Of a stretch of 64,000 nt of DNA, positions 28,428 to 37,593 are shown piece after piece. Every line of letters begins with the position of its first letter. The stretch's first letter is position 1. Source of the DNA: Photobacterium aquimaris. GTDB taxonomy: Bacteria; Pseudomonadota; Gammaproteobacteria; Enterobacterales; Vibrionaceae. The notes under the pieces were generated by a model. The model saw nothing but the letters and a program-made list of their open reading frames with translations, searched no databases and had not been told where the DNA came from. The DNA is taken from contig NZ_MSCC01000002.1 of the NCBI RefSeq assembly GCF_002954455.1, forward strand, positions 833,103 to 897,102. The letters run 5' to 3'. The translations under genes were made by a program, and so were the position numbers.

Positions 28428-29804
28428 ATGTCTGCAGGAATCGTACAAACGGCATACATTGTTGCTGCCGTATTGTTTATTATGTCACTTGCTGGATTAT
28501 CCAAGCAAGAAACCGCACGAAAGGGTAACTATTTCGGTATTGTGGGTATGGCTATCGCGCTTATCGCTACAATCTTTGGTCCTGAATCACAAGGGACGGT
28601 TTGGATTATTTTAGCGATGATCATTGGTGGTGCAATTGGTATTTTCTACGCTAAAAAAGTAGAGATGACTGAAATGCCAGAGCTTGTTGCAATGCTACAC
28701 AGCTTTGTGGGTATGGCAGCAGTACTGGTTGGTTTTAATACCTTCTTACACCATCAACCGCTAGAAGGCGCATTGCTAAACATTCACTTAGTAGAAGTTT
28801 TCCTTGGTGTATTCATTGGTGCCGTAACCTTTACCGGTTCACTGGTTGCTTTTGCTAAATTGCGTGGCTTAGTATCAACGTCAGCATTACAGCTACCACA
28901 TCGTCATAAGCTAAATCTAGTTGCTCTGATTGTTTCAGCACTATTGCTAGTATGGTTTGTGAAAGCTGAAGGCTCAATGGCGGCATTAATTCTAGTGACT
29001 TTGATTGCATTTGCATTTGGTTATCACTTAGTTGCCTCTATTGGTGGCGCTGATATGCCAGTTGTAGTGTCGATGCTGAACTCATACTCAGGTTGGGCAG
29101 CAGCAGCAGCAGGCTTTATGTTAGCTAATGATCTGTTGATTGTTACTGGTGCATTAGTCGGTTCTTCAGGTGCTATTCTGTCTTACATTATGTGTAAAGC
29201 GATGAACCGTTCATTCGTAAGTGTTATTGCGGGTGGTTTTGGTTCAGACGGTGTTGCTTCGAGCGATGATGAAGAATATGGTGAGCATCGTGAAACAACA
29301 GCAGAAGAAGTTGCTGAATTATTGAAAGATGCTAAATCAGTCATTATTACTCCAGGATACGGTATGGCGGTTGCACAAGCGCAATATCCTGTTCACGAAA
29401 TTACTGATAAATTACGCGCTCAAGGTGTAGAAGTACGTTTTGGTATTCACCCTGTTGCTGGACGTTTGCCAGGACACATGAACGTATTATTGGCAGAAGC
29501 TAAAGTGCCTTACGATATTGTATTAGAAATGGACGAAATCAATGATGATTTCCCTAAAACTGATGTGGTATTAGTTATTGGTGCTAATGACACAGTAAAC
29601 CCAGCGGCAATGGAAGATCCAAATAGTCCGATTGCTGGTATGCCTGTTCTTGAAGTGTGGAATGCAAGTAATGTGATTGTATTTAAACGCTCAATGAATA
29701 CCGGTTATGCAGGGGTACAAAACCCACTGTTCTTTAAAGAAAACAGTCAGATGTTGTTTGGTGACGCGAAAGCTTCATGTTTATCTATTCTTGAACATCT
29801 ATAA
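28428..29804 (+). CDS. pntB: NAD(P) transhydrogenase beta subunit
   Basis: A 458-residue subunit with about nine membrane helices in the first 270 residues. The C-terminal NADP(H)-binding dIII domain starts near residue 290: [55 protein letters not shown]. It partners PntA in the inner-membrane proton-translocating transhydrogenase. AAGGAG lies shortly before the start. Length matches E. coli PntB (462). A strong terminator ends the operon. Confidence 0.96.
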   Translation: MSAGIVQTAYIVAAVLFIMSLAGLSKQETARKGNYFGIVGMAIALIATIFGPESQGTVWIILAMIIGGAIGIFYAKKVEMTEMPELVAMLHSFVGMAAVLVGFNTFLHHQPLEGALLNIHLVEVFLGVFIGAVTFTGSLVAFAKLRGLVSTSALQLPHRHKLNLVALIVSALLLVWFVKAEGSMAALILVTLIAFAFGYHLVASIGGADMPVVVSMLNSYSGWAAAAAGFMLANDLLIVTGALVGSSGAILSYIMCKAMNRSFVSVIAGGFGSDGVASSDDEEYGEHRETTAEEVAELLKDAKSVIITPGYGMAVAQAQYPVHEITDKLRAQGVEVRFGIHPVAGRLPGHMNVLLAEAKVPYDIVLEMDEINDDFPKTDVVLVIGANDTVNPAAMEDPNSPIAGMPVLEVWNASNVIVFKRSMNTGYAGVQNPLFFKENSQMLFGDAKASCLSILEHL

Positions 29805-29823
29805 AAATAGCCGTAGTATAAAT

Positions 29824-29852
29824 AAAGCCACTCAGAGTTGAGTGGCTTTTTT
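29824..29852 (+). terminator. Terminator of the pntAB operon
   Basis: AAAGCCACTC and GAGTGGCTTT pair around a short loop and run into a T-tract. Confidence 0.9.
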
Positions 29853-29973
29853 ATTTATAAACAAAAAAGGTGTTTTAAGTGAGATATATTCAATTAAATG
29901 ATTTATAGTCATATGATTATTTCGCTGACATTTTTTTTGACAAAACACTGTTCTATAATGTTAAACTAAAAGT

Positions 29974-31413
29974 ATGAAAACGTATGTACTAATCTTTTCT
30001 TTATTATTTTCTGCTGCATCATTTGCAGAAGCTCAAACATTTCCAGAACGGTTAAATGCCGCTCGTGCTGATATACTAAAACGTAAGCCTCTAGCAACAT
30101 ACGATTTTCGTAAACTTCAGAGCTTATATCCAGGGCGACTGTTAATCCCTGAAACACTATTACCACAAACAGGTGAATATCCACTAAATGCATTGCGTCA
30201 GCTCTACCATAATTCGATAACGTGTAAAGGGCCATGGCCATTATCGCCATTAGTTACTCAACCTGTTGTATTTACACGTGCTATGTGCTTTAAAACAAAA
30301 TTACCATCGAGTTGGTTTGTACGTTCAGGATATATTCATCCTGGCGGTGGTAGTTATGCTTACCGTTATATTCAGAAACATCCGGATATGGCGATAAAAT
30401 ACAGTAAATATTTACATATAAAAGAACGACCAATTGCTGCAGCAACAACGATTTTAGGACGCTTGCAGCGAATGAATAACGATGAGATTCACGCGTTTAT
30501 TTCTGGTGCACAATTTTTTATCTCAAATGGTGAATTGTGGGTTCGCAACGATAATGAATACCGTGTCTTTGACCAAGTAACATGGTCTAAAATGCTTAAT
30601 CGTTATCAGTTACATTTTAAACGCTTAGATCAAAATGATTTTTGTCTTGCTAAAAATGGTAATATTTGTTGGCGTGAAGATAATAAGTCACATGTAACCT
30701 ATTATTTATTAATAGGCTTACTGGTGATGAATGCTGGGTTATTGTTGAGTTGGAGTATTTACCGATTCAGGATCCGCCGTCGTACGATGGAAGAACGGAT
30801 GTTAGTGTTACAAATTCTAACCCATGAATTACGTACTCCAATTGCCAGTTTAGCGATGACAGTTGAAGGTTTTCGCCGTCATTTTGATGAGTTACCTGAA
30901 GGTTTATACGACGAGTTTCGTCGTTTAACAGAAGATTCGCGACGGTTGCGACAATTAGCCGAAGCGAGTAAAGATTATTTACAAGCTAACCAACAACAGT
31001 TAAGTGTTCAAGAAGTTGAATCGCTGAATGAATGGTTAGGTTACATAGCAGAAAAGTACGATGTTATATTGAACTTAGGTGAAGATAGAAGTGTTTTGGT
31101 TAATATTTATTGGCTAGGGACTTGTCTTGATAACTTATTATCTAATGCTTATAAATATGGTGTAGCACCTGTTAGTTTATCGTCATCGTATAAGAATGGG
31201 ACCTTGAAGCTTATTGTTCAAGATGAAGGACAATTAGGTGCAAAAGATTGGTCTCGCTTAAGAAAGCCTTTTGTTAGTTCTCAAGGTTTAGGCTTGGGTT
31301 TAACAATTGTTGAATCGATGATTAATAGAATGGGGGGTCGAATGAAACTCATTGGTCCACCGACAACATTTATTTTGGAGATACCGTGTGAATCAAACTC
31401 TGCTACTGGTTGA
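29974..31413 (+). CDS. vxrA: Sensor histidine kinase VxrA (DUF3404 sensor)
   Basis: A 479-residue kinase with a signal peptide (1-20) and a periplasmic DUF3404 sensor domain to about residue 240. Cysteines at 84, 105, 224 and 232 could form disulfides. A membrane helix (about 243-265) and the kinase core follow: phospho-acceptor His284 in LTHELRTPI, N-box LDNLLSNAYKYG and GLGLTIVESM. This matches VxrA/WigK of vibrios, which senses cell-wall damage and controls envelope, biofilm and type VI secretion genes. The response-regulator gene overlaps its 3' end by 26 bases. Confidence 0.9.
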   Translation: MKTYVLIFSLLFSAASFAEAQTFPERLNAARADILKRKPLATYDFRKLQSLYPGRLLIPETLLPQTGEYPLNALRQLYHNSITCKGPWPLSPLVTQPVVFTRAMCFKTKLPSSWFVRSGYIHPGGGSYAYRYIQKHPDMAIKYSKYLHIKERPIAAATTILGRLQRMNNDEIHAFISGAQFFISNGELWVRNDNEYRVFDQVTWSKMLNRYQLHFKRLDQNDFCLAKNGNICWREDNKSHVTYYLLIGLLVMNAGLLLSWSIYRFRIRRRTMEERMLVLQILTHELRTPIASLAMTVEGFRRHFDELPEGLYDEFRRLTEDSRRLRQLAEASKDYLQANQQQLSVQEVESLNEWLGYIAEKYDVILNLGEDRSVLVNIYWLGTCLDNLLSNAYKYGVAPVSLSSSYKNGTLKLIVQDEGQLGAKDWSRLRKPFVSSQGLGLGLTIVESMINRMGGRMKLIGPPTTFILEIPCESNSATG

Positions 31414-32047
31414 AGATGACCGTAACCTTGCTGATGGTTTACTCGATTGCTTAAGGCAAGCTGGATACAACTGCTTATATGCTGATTGTGCCACTAAAGT
31501 CGAGGCATTGTGGAAAAATGCAGATCTTGTTGTACTCGATCGCCAATTGCCGGAAGGTGATTCACTCGACTACTTGTCAGGTTGGTTAAAAAAGAAACAT
31601 GTTCCAGTTATTTTATTAACAGCAATGGTTTCCATTAACGATAAAGTAATAGGATTAGACTCAGGAGCAAAAGATTATTTAACTAAGCCATTTGCGGAAG
31701 AAGAACTATTAGCTCGCGTTCGAGTACATCTACGTGGCGAAGATGGTGATATGGCAGTGATTAATATCATCTCTGTTGGTAACATTCGTATTAACCAAGA
31801 AAGTCGTGAAGTTTTTCATGGCAGTGAAAGCGTGACGTTAACACGTACTGAGTTTGAATTATTAGTCTTCTTAGCAAAGAATGCCGGTCGTGTATTTACC
31901 CGTGATGAGCTATTAGATCAAGTTTGGGGCTACAATCATTACCCAACAACACGTACAGTTGATACTCATATTCTGCAATTGCGTCAAAAATTGCCTGATA
32001 TTGAGATAGAGACATTACGTGGTGTCGGATACCGAATGAAGCCATAA
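31388..32047 (+). CDS. vxrB: OmpR-family response regulator VxrB
   Basis: A 219-residue regulator. I start at the GTG at 31388, giving VNQTLLLVEDDRN, the usual receiver N-terminus; the upstream ATG at 31352 would add 12 unrelated residues. The receiver domain has the acidic pair near residue 10, phospho-acceptor Asp51 in LVVLDRQLP, and Lys in DYLTKPF. A winged-helix DNA-binding domain follows (about 125-218) ending TLRGVGYRM. It pairs with VxrA in controlling cell-wall homeostasis in vibrios (also called WigR). Confidence 0.9.
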   Translation: MNQTLLLVEDDRNLADGLLDCLRQAGYNCLYADCATKVEALWKNADLVVLDRQLPEGDSLDYLSGWLKKKHVPVILLTAMVSINDKVIGLDSGAKDYLTKPFAEEELLARVRVHLRGEDGDMAVINIISVGNIRINQESREVFHGSESVTLTRTEFELLVFLAKNAGRVFTRDELLDQVWGYNHYPTTRTVDTHILQLRQKLPDIEIETLRGVGYRMKP

Positions 32048-32052
32048 CGCTT

Positions 32053-32952
32053 ATGTCTGTGTATTCCATGAGAATAAAAAAGCAAACGCGCTGGCTTATG
32101 GGGTTATTGTTAATGCACTCGATATTATTTCCTTCGAGTGCATTTGCATCGTCTGATTGGTTTATCTCAAAAGATCTTTATACGATGGCGCATAAAGAAC
32201 TGCTTGAAGATGATACGGATGCCGTTTTTCAGACGATTATACAAGCATGGCAACAATCACCTAATAGCGTTCAAGCTGATAATCTCAATCAGTTACTTAA
32301 TTTAGCCATTAGCGAAGATTGTGGACATAGCCTTGAGCGTAAAGTATTACCGACTTGGCTTCCTAAATTATCGATTGAACGTCAAGTTGAGCAAAATCTT
32401 AATCAACAACTATTAAAAATTTCTGTCGTAGGCCTAACTCGAGCTGATATAACTAATATTAGTTTGACCAAATGGCCAAATAAGCCGTTATTGAAAGGTG
32501 CGCCTTTTATCGATGATGGTGGGTATTTTTCAGTGGAAACACAACGGTTAGATGAGCCAGTATCTGCTGGGTTATATAAGCTCTCTATCACCGCAGAAAA
32601 TGAGCCGCCTTGGGTTGGATGGATTGTGCTAAATTCTCCTGCTGAAAAACAAGAAATTAGTTGGAAAGACAGTAAAACCTGGCGAATTGATAACATTGAA
32701 AAAAATAGTGGTAATTGTCCGTCGCCGACATTAAGTATTAAATTATATGATCTTAATGATACAACATGGCATGCTATCTGGAGTCAAGAATCAGACTCAA
32801 ATTGGCCGACAACATTACCCAAATTAGACCTTCCAGAAGGGCGTTATTGGTTAAGTGTTGGTGTTGTAAAAACACGATGGCAAGGTGAAATTTCAATCTT
32901 AGATATTCAACGGATCACGCGGCCTGTTGATTATGTCGGTGATGATGATTAA
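32053..32952 (+). CDS. vxrC: DUF2861 protein VxrC
   Basis: A 299-residue exported protein of the DUF2861 family, with a signal segment around residues 13-33 (LLLMHSILFPSSAFA). It lies six bases after vxrB, as vxrC does in Vibrio cholerae. The ATG at 32068 (MRIKKQTRW) may be the real start, since it gives a more usual signal peptide. The function of VxrC is poorly defined; its position suggests a periplasmic accessory of the VxrAB system. The vxrD and vxrE genes of V. cholerae do not follow here; nnrS does. Confidence 0.82.
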   Translation: MSVYSMRIKKQTRWLMGLLLMHSILFPSSAFASSDWFISKDLYTMAHKELLEDDTDAVFQTIIQAWQQSPNSVQADNLNQLLNLAISEDCGHSLERKVLPTWLPKLSIERQVEQNLNQQLLKISVVGLTRADITNISLTKWPNKPLLKGAPFIDDGGYFSVETQRLDEPVSAGLYKLSITAENEPPWVGWIVLNSPAEKQEISWKDSKTWRIDNIEKNSGNCPSPTLSIKLYDLNDTTWHAIWSQESDSNWPTTLPKLDLPEGRYWLSVGVVKTRWQGEISILDIQRITRPVDYVGDDD

Positions 32953-32968
32953 TTATAGTTAGAATGAT

Positions 32969-33003
32969 ATGGCCATTACATTAGTGTGATGGCCATTTTT
33001 TTA
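32969..33003 (+). terminator. Terminator of the vxrABC operon
   Basis: ATGGCCATTACA pairs with TGTGATGGCCAT (one G-T pair) around TTAG and is followed by seven Ts. Confidence 0.88.
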
Positions 33004-33056
33004 TCTAAAATTCAGTAAGATAAAACTAAAATTAGAAAAGTAGTAATAGACTTATA

Positions 33057-33079
33057 AATATGTATAATTAATGCATGTT
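33057..33079 (+). promoter_or_regulatory. NsrR box overlapping the nnrS promoter
   Basis: ATGTAT (33060-33065), a five-base spacer and ATGCAT (33071-33076) match the ATGYAT-N5-ATRCAT core of the gammaproteobacterial NsrR site, with further flank matches (17 of 22 defined consensus positions by my count). A perfect TATAAT -10 hexamer lies inside it at 33063-33068, so NsrR binding would block transcription of nnrS until nitric oxide appears. Confidence 0.75.
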
Positions 33080-33094
33080 TATAAGGGGTGTATG

Positions 33095-34291
33095 ATGCAA
33101 ATTATCGATCGCGCGCAAGAAGAAAAAATCCCACCTATATTTAGACTTGCTTTTCGGCCATTTTTTATCGGAGCAACCGTTTATGCTGTTGTTTCAATAG
33201 TACTATGGGGGCTGCTTTGGGCGGGTACTCCCCAAATAAGTCAGTTTATGTATAGTAATCCTTTGTGGTGGCATACTCATGAAATGCTATTTGGATTTGC
33301 TGGCGCAGTGATTGTGGGGTTTCTACTGACAGCAGTGCAGACATGGACTGGCCAAAATGGGGTGAAGGGGACAAAGCTAGCCATTTTATTTAGCCTATGG
33401 TTAATTGCGCGGTTAGGACTAATGTTTGCGACGCCGAGTTATCTGTGGATGGTTATTGATTGTGCTTGGATTGTTATGGCGATGATTTTTTTAGCAATAC
33501 CAATCATTAAAGTTAAGCAATGGCGCAATATGTTTTTTATTCCTGTGCTGCTCATGTTTACATTGCTGAATATAAAATATCATTTGATGGTACTTAAAGT
33601 GATCCCGTTTGCTTTACAAGCAACGGCGTTAGCAACATTGACGATCATTGCTGCAGTAGTGCTTATTGTTGGTGGTAGAGTGATTCCATTTTTTACTTCA
33701 CGAGCTACTCAAACTGCGCCAATTACTCGTATACCACTGTTAGAATATGCCGCCTTAATACCGATTTGGATAGTGTTAACCTTCACTCTTTTGCCGGTGA
33801 CAATTGCTCCATCTTTGCTAGCTGCAACTTACCTTATTGCTGCAGTGACTAATTTAGTACGCATGTGTCGTTGGCGTAGTCACAAAACATTAGCGATACC
33901 TTTGTTATGGTCGCTACATGGGGCTTATTTATCAATGATAATCGGTTTTGCGTGGCTAGGGGGAAGCTATGTAAATAGCACGATGAGCCCAACGGTAGGT
34001 ATTCATTTTATCGCTATTGGTGGTATTGGCTCCATGATACTTGCAATGATGGCACGTGTTTCATTAGGACACACAGGACGAAAATTACAGACAGGAAAGT
34101 GGATGGCGGTTGCTTTTTTGAGTTTATTTGCTTCATTGTTTGCTAGAACATTATTAGTATTTTTTATGCCTATTGCCGTCGTTAATGCGTATGTTATCTC
34201 AGCTATTTTATGGATAGTGGCATTCACAATTTTTACAGTGGTTTATTTTCCAATACTGACTCAAGCTCGTGCTGACGGTCATCCTGGCTAA
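33095..34291 (+). CDS. nnrS: NnrS family haem-copper membrane protein
   Basis: A 398-residue protein with about twelve membrane helices. Family signatures are LAFRPFFIGAT near the N-terminus, WWHTHEMLFGFAGAVIVGFLLTAVQTWTGQ, and GGRVIPFFTSRATQ. NnrS contributes to nitric-oxide and nitrosative-stress tolerance in vibrios. AAGGGG at 33083 favours the ATG at 33095 (or 33092); an upstream ATG at 33071 lies inside the operator and is unlikely. Regulation by NsrR is indicated by the box over its promoter. Confidence 0.92.
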   Translation: MQIIDRAQEEKIPPIFRLAFRPFFIGATVYAVVSIVLWGLLWAGTPQISQFMYSNPLWWHTHEMLFGFAGAVIVGFLLTAVQTWTGQNGVKGTKLAILFSLWLIARLGLMFATPSYLWMVIDCAWIVMAMIFLAIPIIKVKQWRNMFFIPVLLMFTLLNIKYHLMVLKVIPFALQATALATLTIIAAVVLIVGGRVIPFFTSRATQTAPITRIPLLEYAALIPIWIVLTFTLLPVTIAPSLLAATYLIAAVTNLVRMCRWRSHKTLAIPLLWSLHGAYLSMIIGFAWLGGSYVNSTMSPTVGIHFIAIGGIGSMILAMMARVSLGHTGRKLQTGKWMAVAFLSLFASLFARTLLVFFMPIAVVNAYVISAILWIVAFTIFTVVYFPILTQARADGHPG

Positions 34292-34375
34292 TTAGCGCTC
34301 AGCGTGGATAAACAGTGACATTGTTTGACATTACTTCTAGAATACTCACCCGTTTACGAAGTTAAGAAGAATGAT

Positions 34376-34561
34376 ATGTATAATCACACGCCGACATTAA
34401 CGCATTCAGAGCAACAAGAAGCCGCTGAGCGTATTCATGATCTTATGTCTAAAGGTATCAGTAGCGGTGAAGCTATCATGATTGTAGCCAATGAAATTCG
34501 TGAAGCTGACATGAAACGTCGCCAAGCTGCGGGTGAGCTTGCTGCGGATGAAGAAGAATAA
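34376..34561 (+). CDS. yoaH: YoaH-family small protein (UPF0181)
   Basis: A 61-residue soluble protein matching Yoa[27 protein letters not shown], then VANEIRE, then an acidic tail. The ATG at 34376 is the family start; an in-frame extension to 34325 is not conserved. Function unknown. It is a monocistronic gene with a terminator 34 bases after the stop. Confidence 0.88.
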   Translation: MYNHTPTLTHSEQQEAAERIHDLMSKGISSGEAIMIVANEIREADMKRRQAAGELAADEEE

Positions 34562-34594
34562 CTATAGCTTATTATTCGTAATTATCTAATTAAT

Positions 34595-34620
34595 AAAAAG
34601 AGTCGTAAGGCTCTTTTTTA
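34595..34620 (+). terminator. Terminator after yoaH
   Basis: AAAAAGAG and CTCTTTTTT pair around a small loop, ending in a T-run. Confidence 0.8.
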
Positions 34621-34718
34621 TTTTTGGGTAATTATAATTCTAAATAAACGACTAGTATAAAGGTATGTTTTACTTCTACAATGGAAAAATAAAATAAAAA
34701 AGTACCAAGGAAGCATAG

Positions 34719-35258
34719 ATGAATAGTCGTTATTTTGCAGCACAAGCATTTGCCAAAAATCGCCATGGCAATCAAAAATATGGCGAGTTTCCGTATTCTG
34801 TTCATCTTGATGCTGTAGCAAAGCTTGCCGAACCATTTGGTTTAGACGCAATGATCATCGCTCAGTTACACGATATTATTGAAGACACGGATACAAGTTT
34901 TAATGAGTTAGCAGAATGTTTTGGTTTTACTATTGCAGACGCTGTTAATTATGTCACCGATGTTAAGTTAGAAGATCGTGCTAAGCGCAAATTAGAAATA
35001 AACCAACGATTAGCGGCTTTAAATATTGAAGAAGAGGCTGCTCGTCTAGCGTTGATCGTGAAAGTATGTGATCGTTTAGCAAATGTACTTTCGAGCAGTC
35101 AGAGTTCGCCGCGTCACTATAAAATGTATCAAAATGAGCATCCAGCTTTTAAAGAAGCGGTATATCGTCCTGGTCTTTGTGATGGTCTATGGAAAGAACT
35201 CAATGCACTTATTATTGGTCAACCTGAAGCAATATTATGTAAGCAAGCAACTAGCTAA
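34719..35258 (+). CDS. Small HD-domain (p)ppGpp hydrolase-like phosphohydrolase
   Basis: A 179-residue single-domain HD protein. Metal ligands appear as YSVHLDAV, the HD pair in AQLHDIIEDTD, and Asp in KVCDRLANV, the order seen in RelA/SpoT hydrolase domains and stand-alone Mesh1-like hydrolases. It has no synthetase, TGS or ACT domain. It could degrade (p)ppGpp or another nucleotide such as NADPH; the sequence does not decide. Single gene with a strong terminator. Confidence 0.82.
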   Translation: MNSRYFAAQAFAKNRHGNQKYGEFPYSVHLDAVAKLAEPFGLDAMIIAQLHDIIEDTDTSFNELAECFGFTIADAVNYVTDVKLEDRAKRKLEINQRLAALNIEEEAARLALIVKVCDRLANVLSSSQSSPRHYKMYQNEHPAFKEAVYRPGLCDGLWKELNALIIGQPEAILCKQATS

Positions 35259-35268
35259 TGAAAAAAAT

Positions 35269-35300
35269 AAAGGCCTGACATTTTGTTAGGCCTTTTGTTT
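35269..35300. terminator. Terminator between the HD hydrolase gene and nadE
   Basis: AAAGGCCTGACA and TTAGGCCTTTT pair, with T-runs on the plus strand. It lies between convergent genes. Confidence 0.8.
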
Positions 35301-35326
35301 TACTTTAACTATATGATTTAAAGTTA

Positions 35327-36163
35327 TTAGTCGATGTCATAAATGGTCGGGATAGGTTGACGCTTGTGCTGTGTTGCACGGTAAATGCTGACTAAACGAT
35401 CACGTACAAAGTCATCAACAGGTTTACCTTCAAGAAAATCATCAATTTGGTCATAAGTGACTAATAATGCATCTTCATCTGCTTTTTGTGGTGCTAACTC
35501 TTCTAAATCTGCAGTCGGTACTTTAGCAACGAGATGCTCTGGTGCACCTAATTTCGCTGCGATACTACGAATTTGGCGTTTGTTTAAGCCAAAAAGAGGC
35601 GCTAAATCACAAGCACCATCACCAAATTTAGTATAAAAACCAGTAATGTTTTCTGCTGAATGATCAGTACCAATTACCAATCCACCTACTAAGCCTGCAA
35701 TTTCATATTGTGCAATCATGCGTGCTCTTGCTTTTACATTGCCTTTTACAAAATCAACTTTAGCAGCATCAGTTGGAATTAACCCTGTGCCTTCTAATCC
35801 GAGTAACGCATTAGCATGTAAGCCATCAACGCCAGCTTTGATGTTGACACTTACCGATTGACTAGGCTGAATAAATTGCAAAGCATGCTGAGCTTCGTCT
35901 TCATCTTGTTGTTCACCATAAGGTAGGCGAACAGCAATAAATTGATAGTCATTAGTCGCAGAAGTCGCATTTAAATCATTAATAGCAAGTTGTGCTAGAC
36001 GGCCACAAGTGGTTGAATCAACACCTCCGCTAATACCGAGTACTAGAGATTTACAGCCAGATTGCTTGAGTTTTTTCTGGATGAAAGCAACACGGCGCTG
36101 AATTTCATATTCAACATCGATAGTCGGCAGCACACGCATTTCGTCACGGATAAGTTGTTCCAT
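35327..36163 (-). CDS. nadE: Ammonia-dependent NAD+ synthetase
   Basis: A 278-residue enzyme of the NadE family. The ATP-binding P-loop [17 protein letters not shown] lies near residue 44. [27 protein letters not shown] carries the deamido-NAD contacts. Length matches E. coli NadE (275), which uses ammonia because it lacks a glutaminase domain. It makes NAD+ from nicotinic acid adenine dinucleotide. It is divergent from a nadD-like gene that makes that substrate, so the two final steps of NAD synthesis sit head to head. Confidence 0.95.
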   Translation of the reverse strand: MEQLIRDEMRVLPTIDVEYEIQRRVAFIQKKLKQSGCKSLVLGISGGVDSTTCGRLAQLAINDLNATSATNDYQFIAVRLPYGEQQDEDEAQHALQFIQPSQSVSVNIKAGVDGLHANALLGLEGTGLIPTDAAKVDFVKGNVKARARMIAQYEIAGLVGGLVIGTDHSAENITGFYTKFGDGACDLAPLFGLNKRQIRSIAAKLGAPEHLVAKVPTADLEELAPQKADEDALLVTYDQIDDFLEGKPVDDFVRDRLVSIYRATQHKRQPIPTIYDID

Positions 36164-36406
36164 GGGTCATGAATCCTTAAGGCTTTTGCCCAAATATTAA
36201 TCACTTAAGTTGGTATAATGGAAAAATGAGAACTCAGTCATTACACCCTTATCAAAATCATGCGATAACTCTAACTAAGGATCAATGCTCAAGTGTAAAT
36301 TTCTTTAAAATAATGTTGTTTTAGCATAAAAACAGCATCATATTACTAAATTAGTTCAATAGATTGTCTTTCGAAGATGTAGCAACAGAGGTTAGCTGAT
36401 TGATTT

Positions 36407-36949
36407 ATGAAACACACACTGGCAGTTTTTGGTAGCGCATTTAACCCTCCAAGCCTAGGGCATCGCTCAGTATTAGAGCGCTTAGGCCAATTTGATAAAG
36501 TATTACTACTACCGAGTTATCAGCATGCGTGGGGAAAAGTCATGCTTGATTATAATGCCCGTTGTGATCTGGTAGGTGCATTTATCAGTGATATTGGCCA
36601 ATCTAATCTGGAATTATCCACACTAGAGCAACAAATTGCTATTGATGATAATGCTGTCACAACCTTTGCTGTGCTTGAAGCATTACAATTGCAGTATCCT
36701 GATAGCAATATTACTTTTGTAATTGGCCCAGATAATTTTTTAAGCTTTCAGCGCTTTTATAACGCTGATGAGATTCTCAAACGGTGGCAGGTGATGGCGT
36801 GTCCTGAAACGCTACCAATACGCAGTACATTAATACGGAATGCATTGGTCAATAAAAGTGATATTAGTCACTACACGACGCCTACAGTGGCTTCAATGTT
36901 AATTAATGACAACAGATTTAAGTTTAACGATGAACAACAAGGACGTTAA
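36407..36949 (+). CDS. Nicotinate-nucleotide adenylyltransferase-like protein (NadD-type)
   Basis: A 180-residue nucleotidyltransferase of the HxGH superfamily. The N-terminal motif reads FGSAFNPPSLGHRSVLE, a variant of G-x-F-D-P-x-H-x-G-H with Ser-Leu-Gly-His at the end. The C-terminal substrate motif IRSTLIRN corresponds to the S-x-T-x-I-R signature. FVIGPDNFLSFQRFYN matches the NadD dinucleotide pocket. It most likely adenylylates nicotinate mononucleotide, feeding NadE encoded divergently next to it. Vibrios normally also have a canonical NadD near holA, so this is probably a second copy. Confidence 0.8.
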   Translation: MKHTLAVFGSAFNPPSLGHRSVLERLGQFDKVLLLPSYQHAWGKVMLDYNARCDLVGAFISDIGQSNLELSTLEQQIAIDDNAVTTFAVLEALQLQYPDSNITFVIGPDNFLSFQRFYNADEILKRWQVMACPETLPIRSTLIRNALVNKSDISHYTTPTVASMLINDNRFKFNDEQQGR

Positions 36950-36952
36950 TCA

Positions 36953-37504
36953 TTGCGCGTAAATAAAGTTAAAGTATACATACTTGTACTCGTTGGTAAT
37001 TTATTTTACTCGTCATCTGTGTATGCTTTTTCTTGTGAATTTATTCCAACGCCAAAATCTTCAATAACGAATGATTTTTTTCAATATAATCAGTCGTTAT
37101 GCAGTCAAGAAACTGAGTACGATAATATTCCTTTGCTTCATTCAAGCCTTCATTCAAGCGAACAAGCTAAGCAATTTAGTAATTGGAAACAAGACCATGG
37201 TTATAACACCAGTGATTTTTGGAATAAATGGAGTGATAATTTTTCCGATCATCCCATTTTCACTGAATATGATGATTCAATGTACTACGGTTTAGGATTC
37301 TGGTTACCAAAAGAATATGATCATGAACAGGTTGAAGATATTGTTGATGCTGAGCAGTGGGTATTAAATCACGGTGTCCAAATGAGTATTGGTTTTGGTG
37401 AACCTAGCAGTAATAGCACCCATGTTCGATTAGATTATCGTTGGCATACTAAGAGTAATGTTGATGATGGAGTCTCACTACAAGTCTATGTACCATTTGA
37501 TTAA
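36953..37504 (+). CDS. Secreted protein of unknown function
   Basis: A 183-residue exported protein that begins at a TTG at 36953 with AAGGACG eight bases upstream. The signal peptide VKVYILVLVGNLFYSSSVYA ends near residue 25. The mature part is rich in Asp, Ser and aromatic residues (WNKWSDNFSDHPIFTEYDDSMYYGLGFW) and ends in a predicted beta-rich segment HVRLDYRWHTKS. I do not recognise the family. It starts four bases after the nadD-like stop and may be cotranscribed with it. Confidence 0.65.
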   Translation: MRVNKVKVYILVLVGNLFYSSSVYAFSCEFIPTPKSSITNDFFQYNQSLCSQETEYDNIPLLHSSLHSSEQAKQFSNWKQDHGYNTSDFWNKWSDNFSDHPIFTEYDDSMYYGLGFWLPKEYDHEQVEDIVDAEQWVLNHGVQMSIGFGEPSSNSTHVRLDYRWHTKSNVDDGVSLQVYVPFD

Positions 37505-37520
37505 TAGCCTGTAAATGTAA

Positions 37521-37542
37521 CGCCCATTAGTATTAACGGGCG
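37521..37542. terminator. Terminator-like hairpin between convergent genes
   Basis: CGCCCATTA and TAACGGGCG pair (one mismatch) around a short loop. There is no clear T-run on either strand, so termination is uncertain. Confidence 0.45.
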
Positions 37543-37593
37543 CTGTTATAACGATAGCTATTAACAGTATATTTTAGTGATCTACTACCGCGA

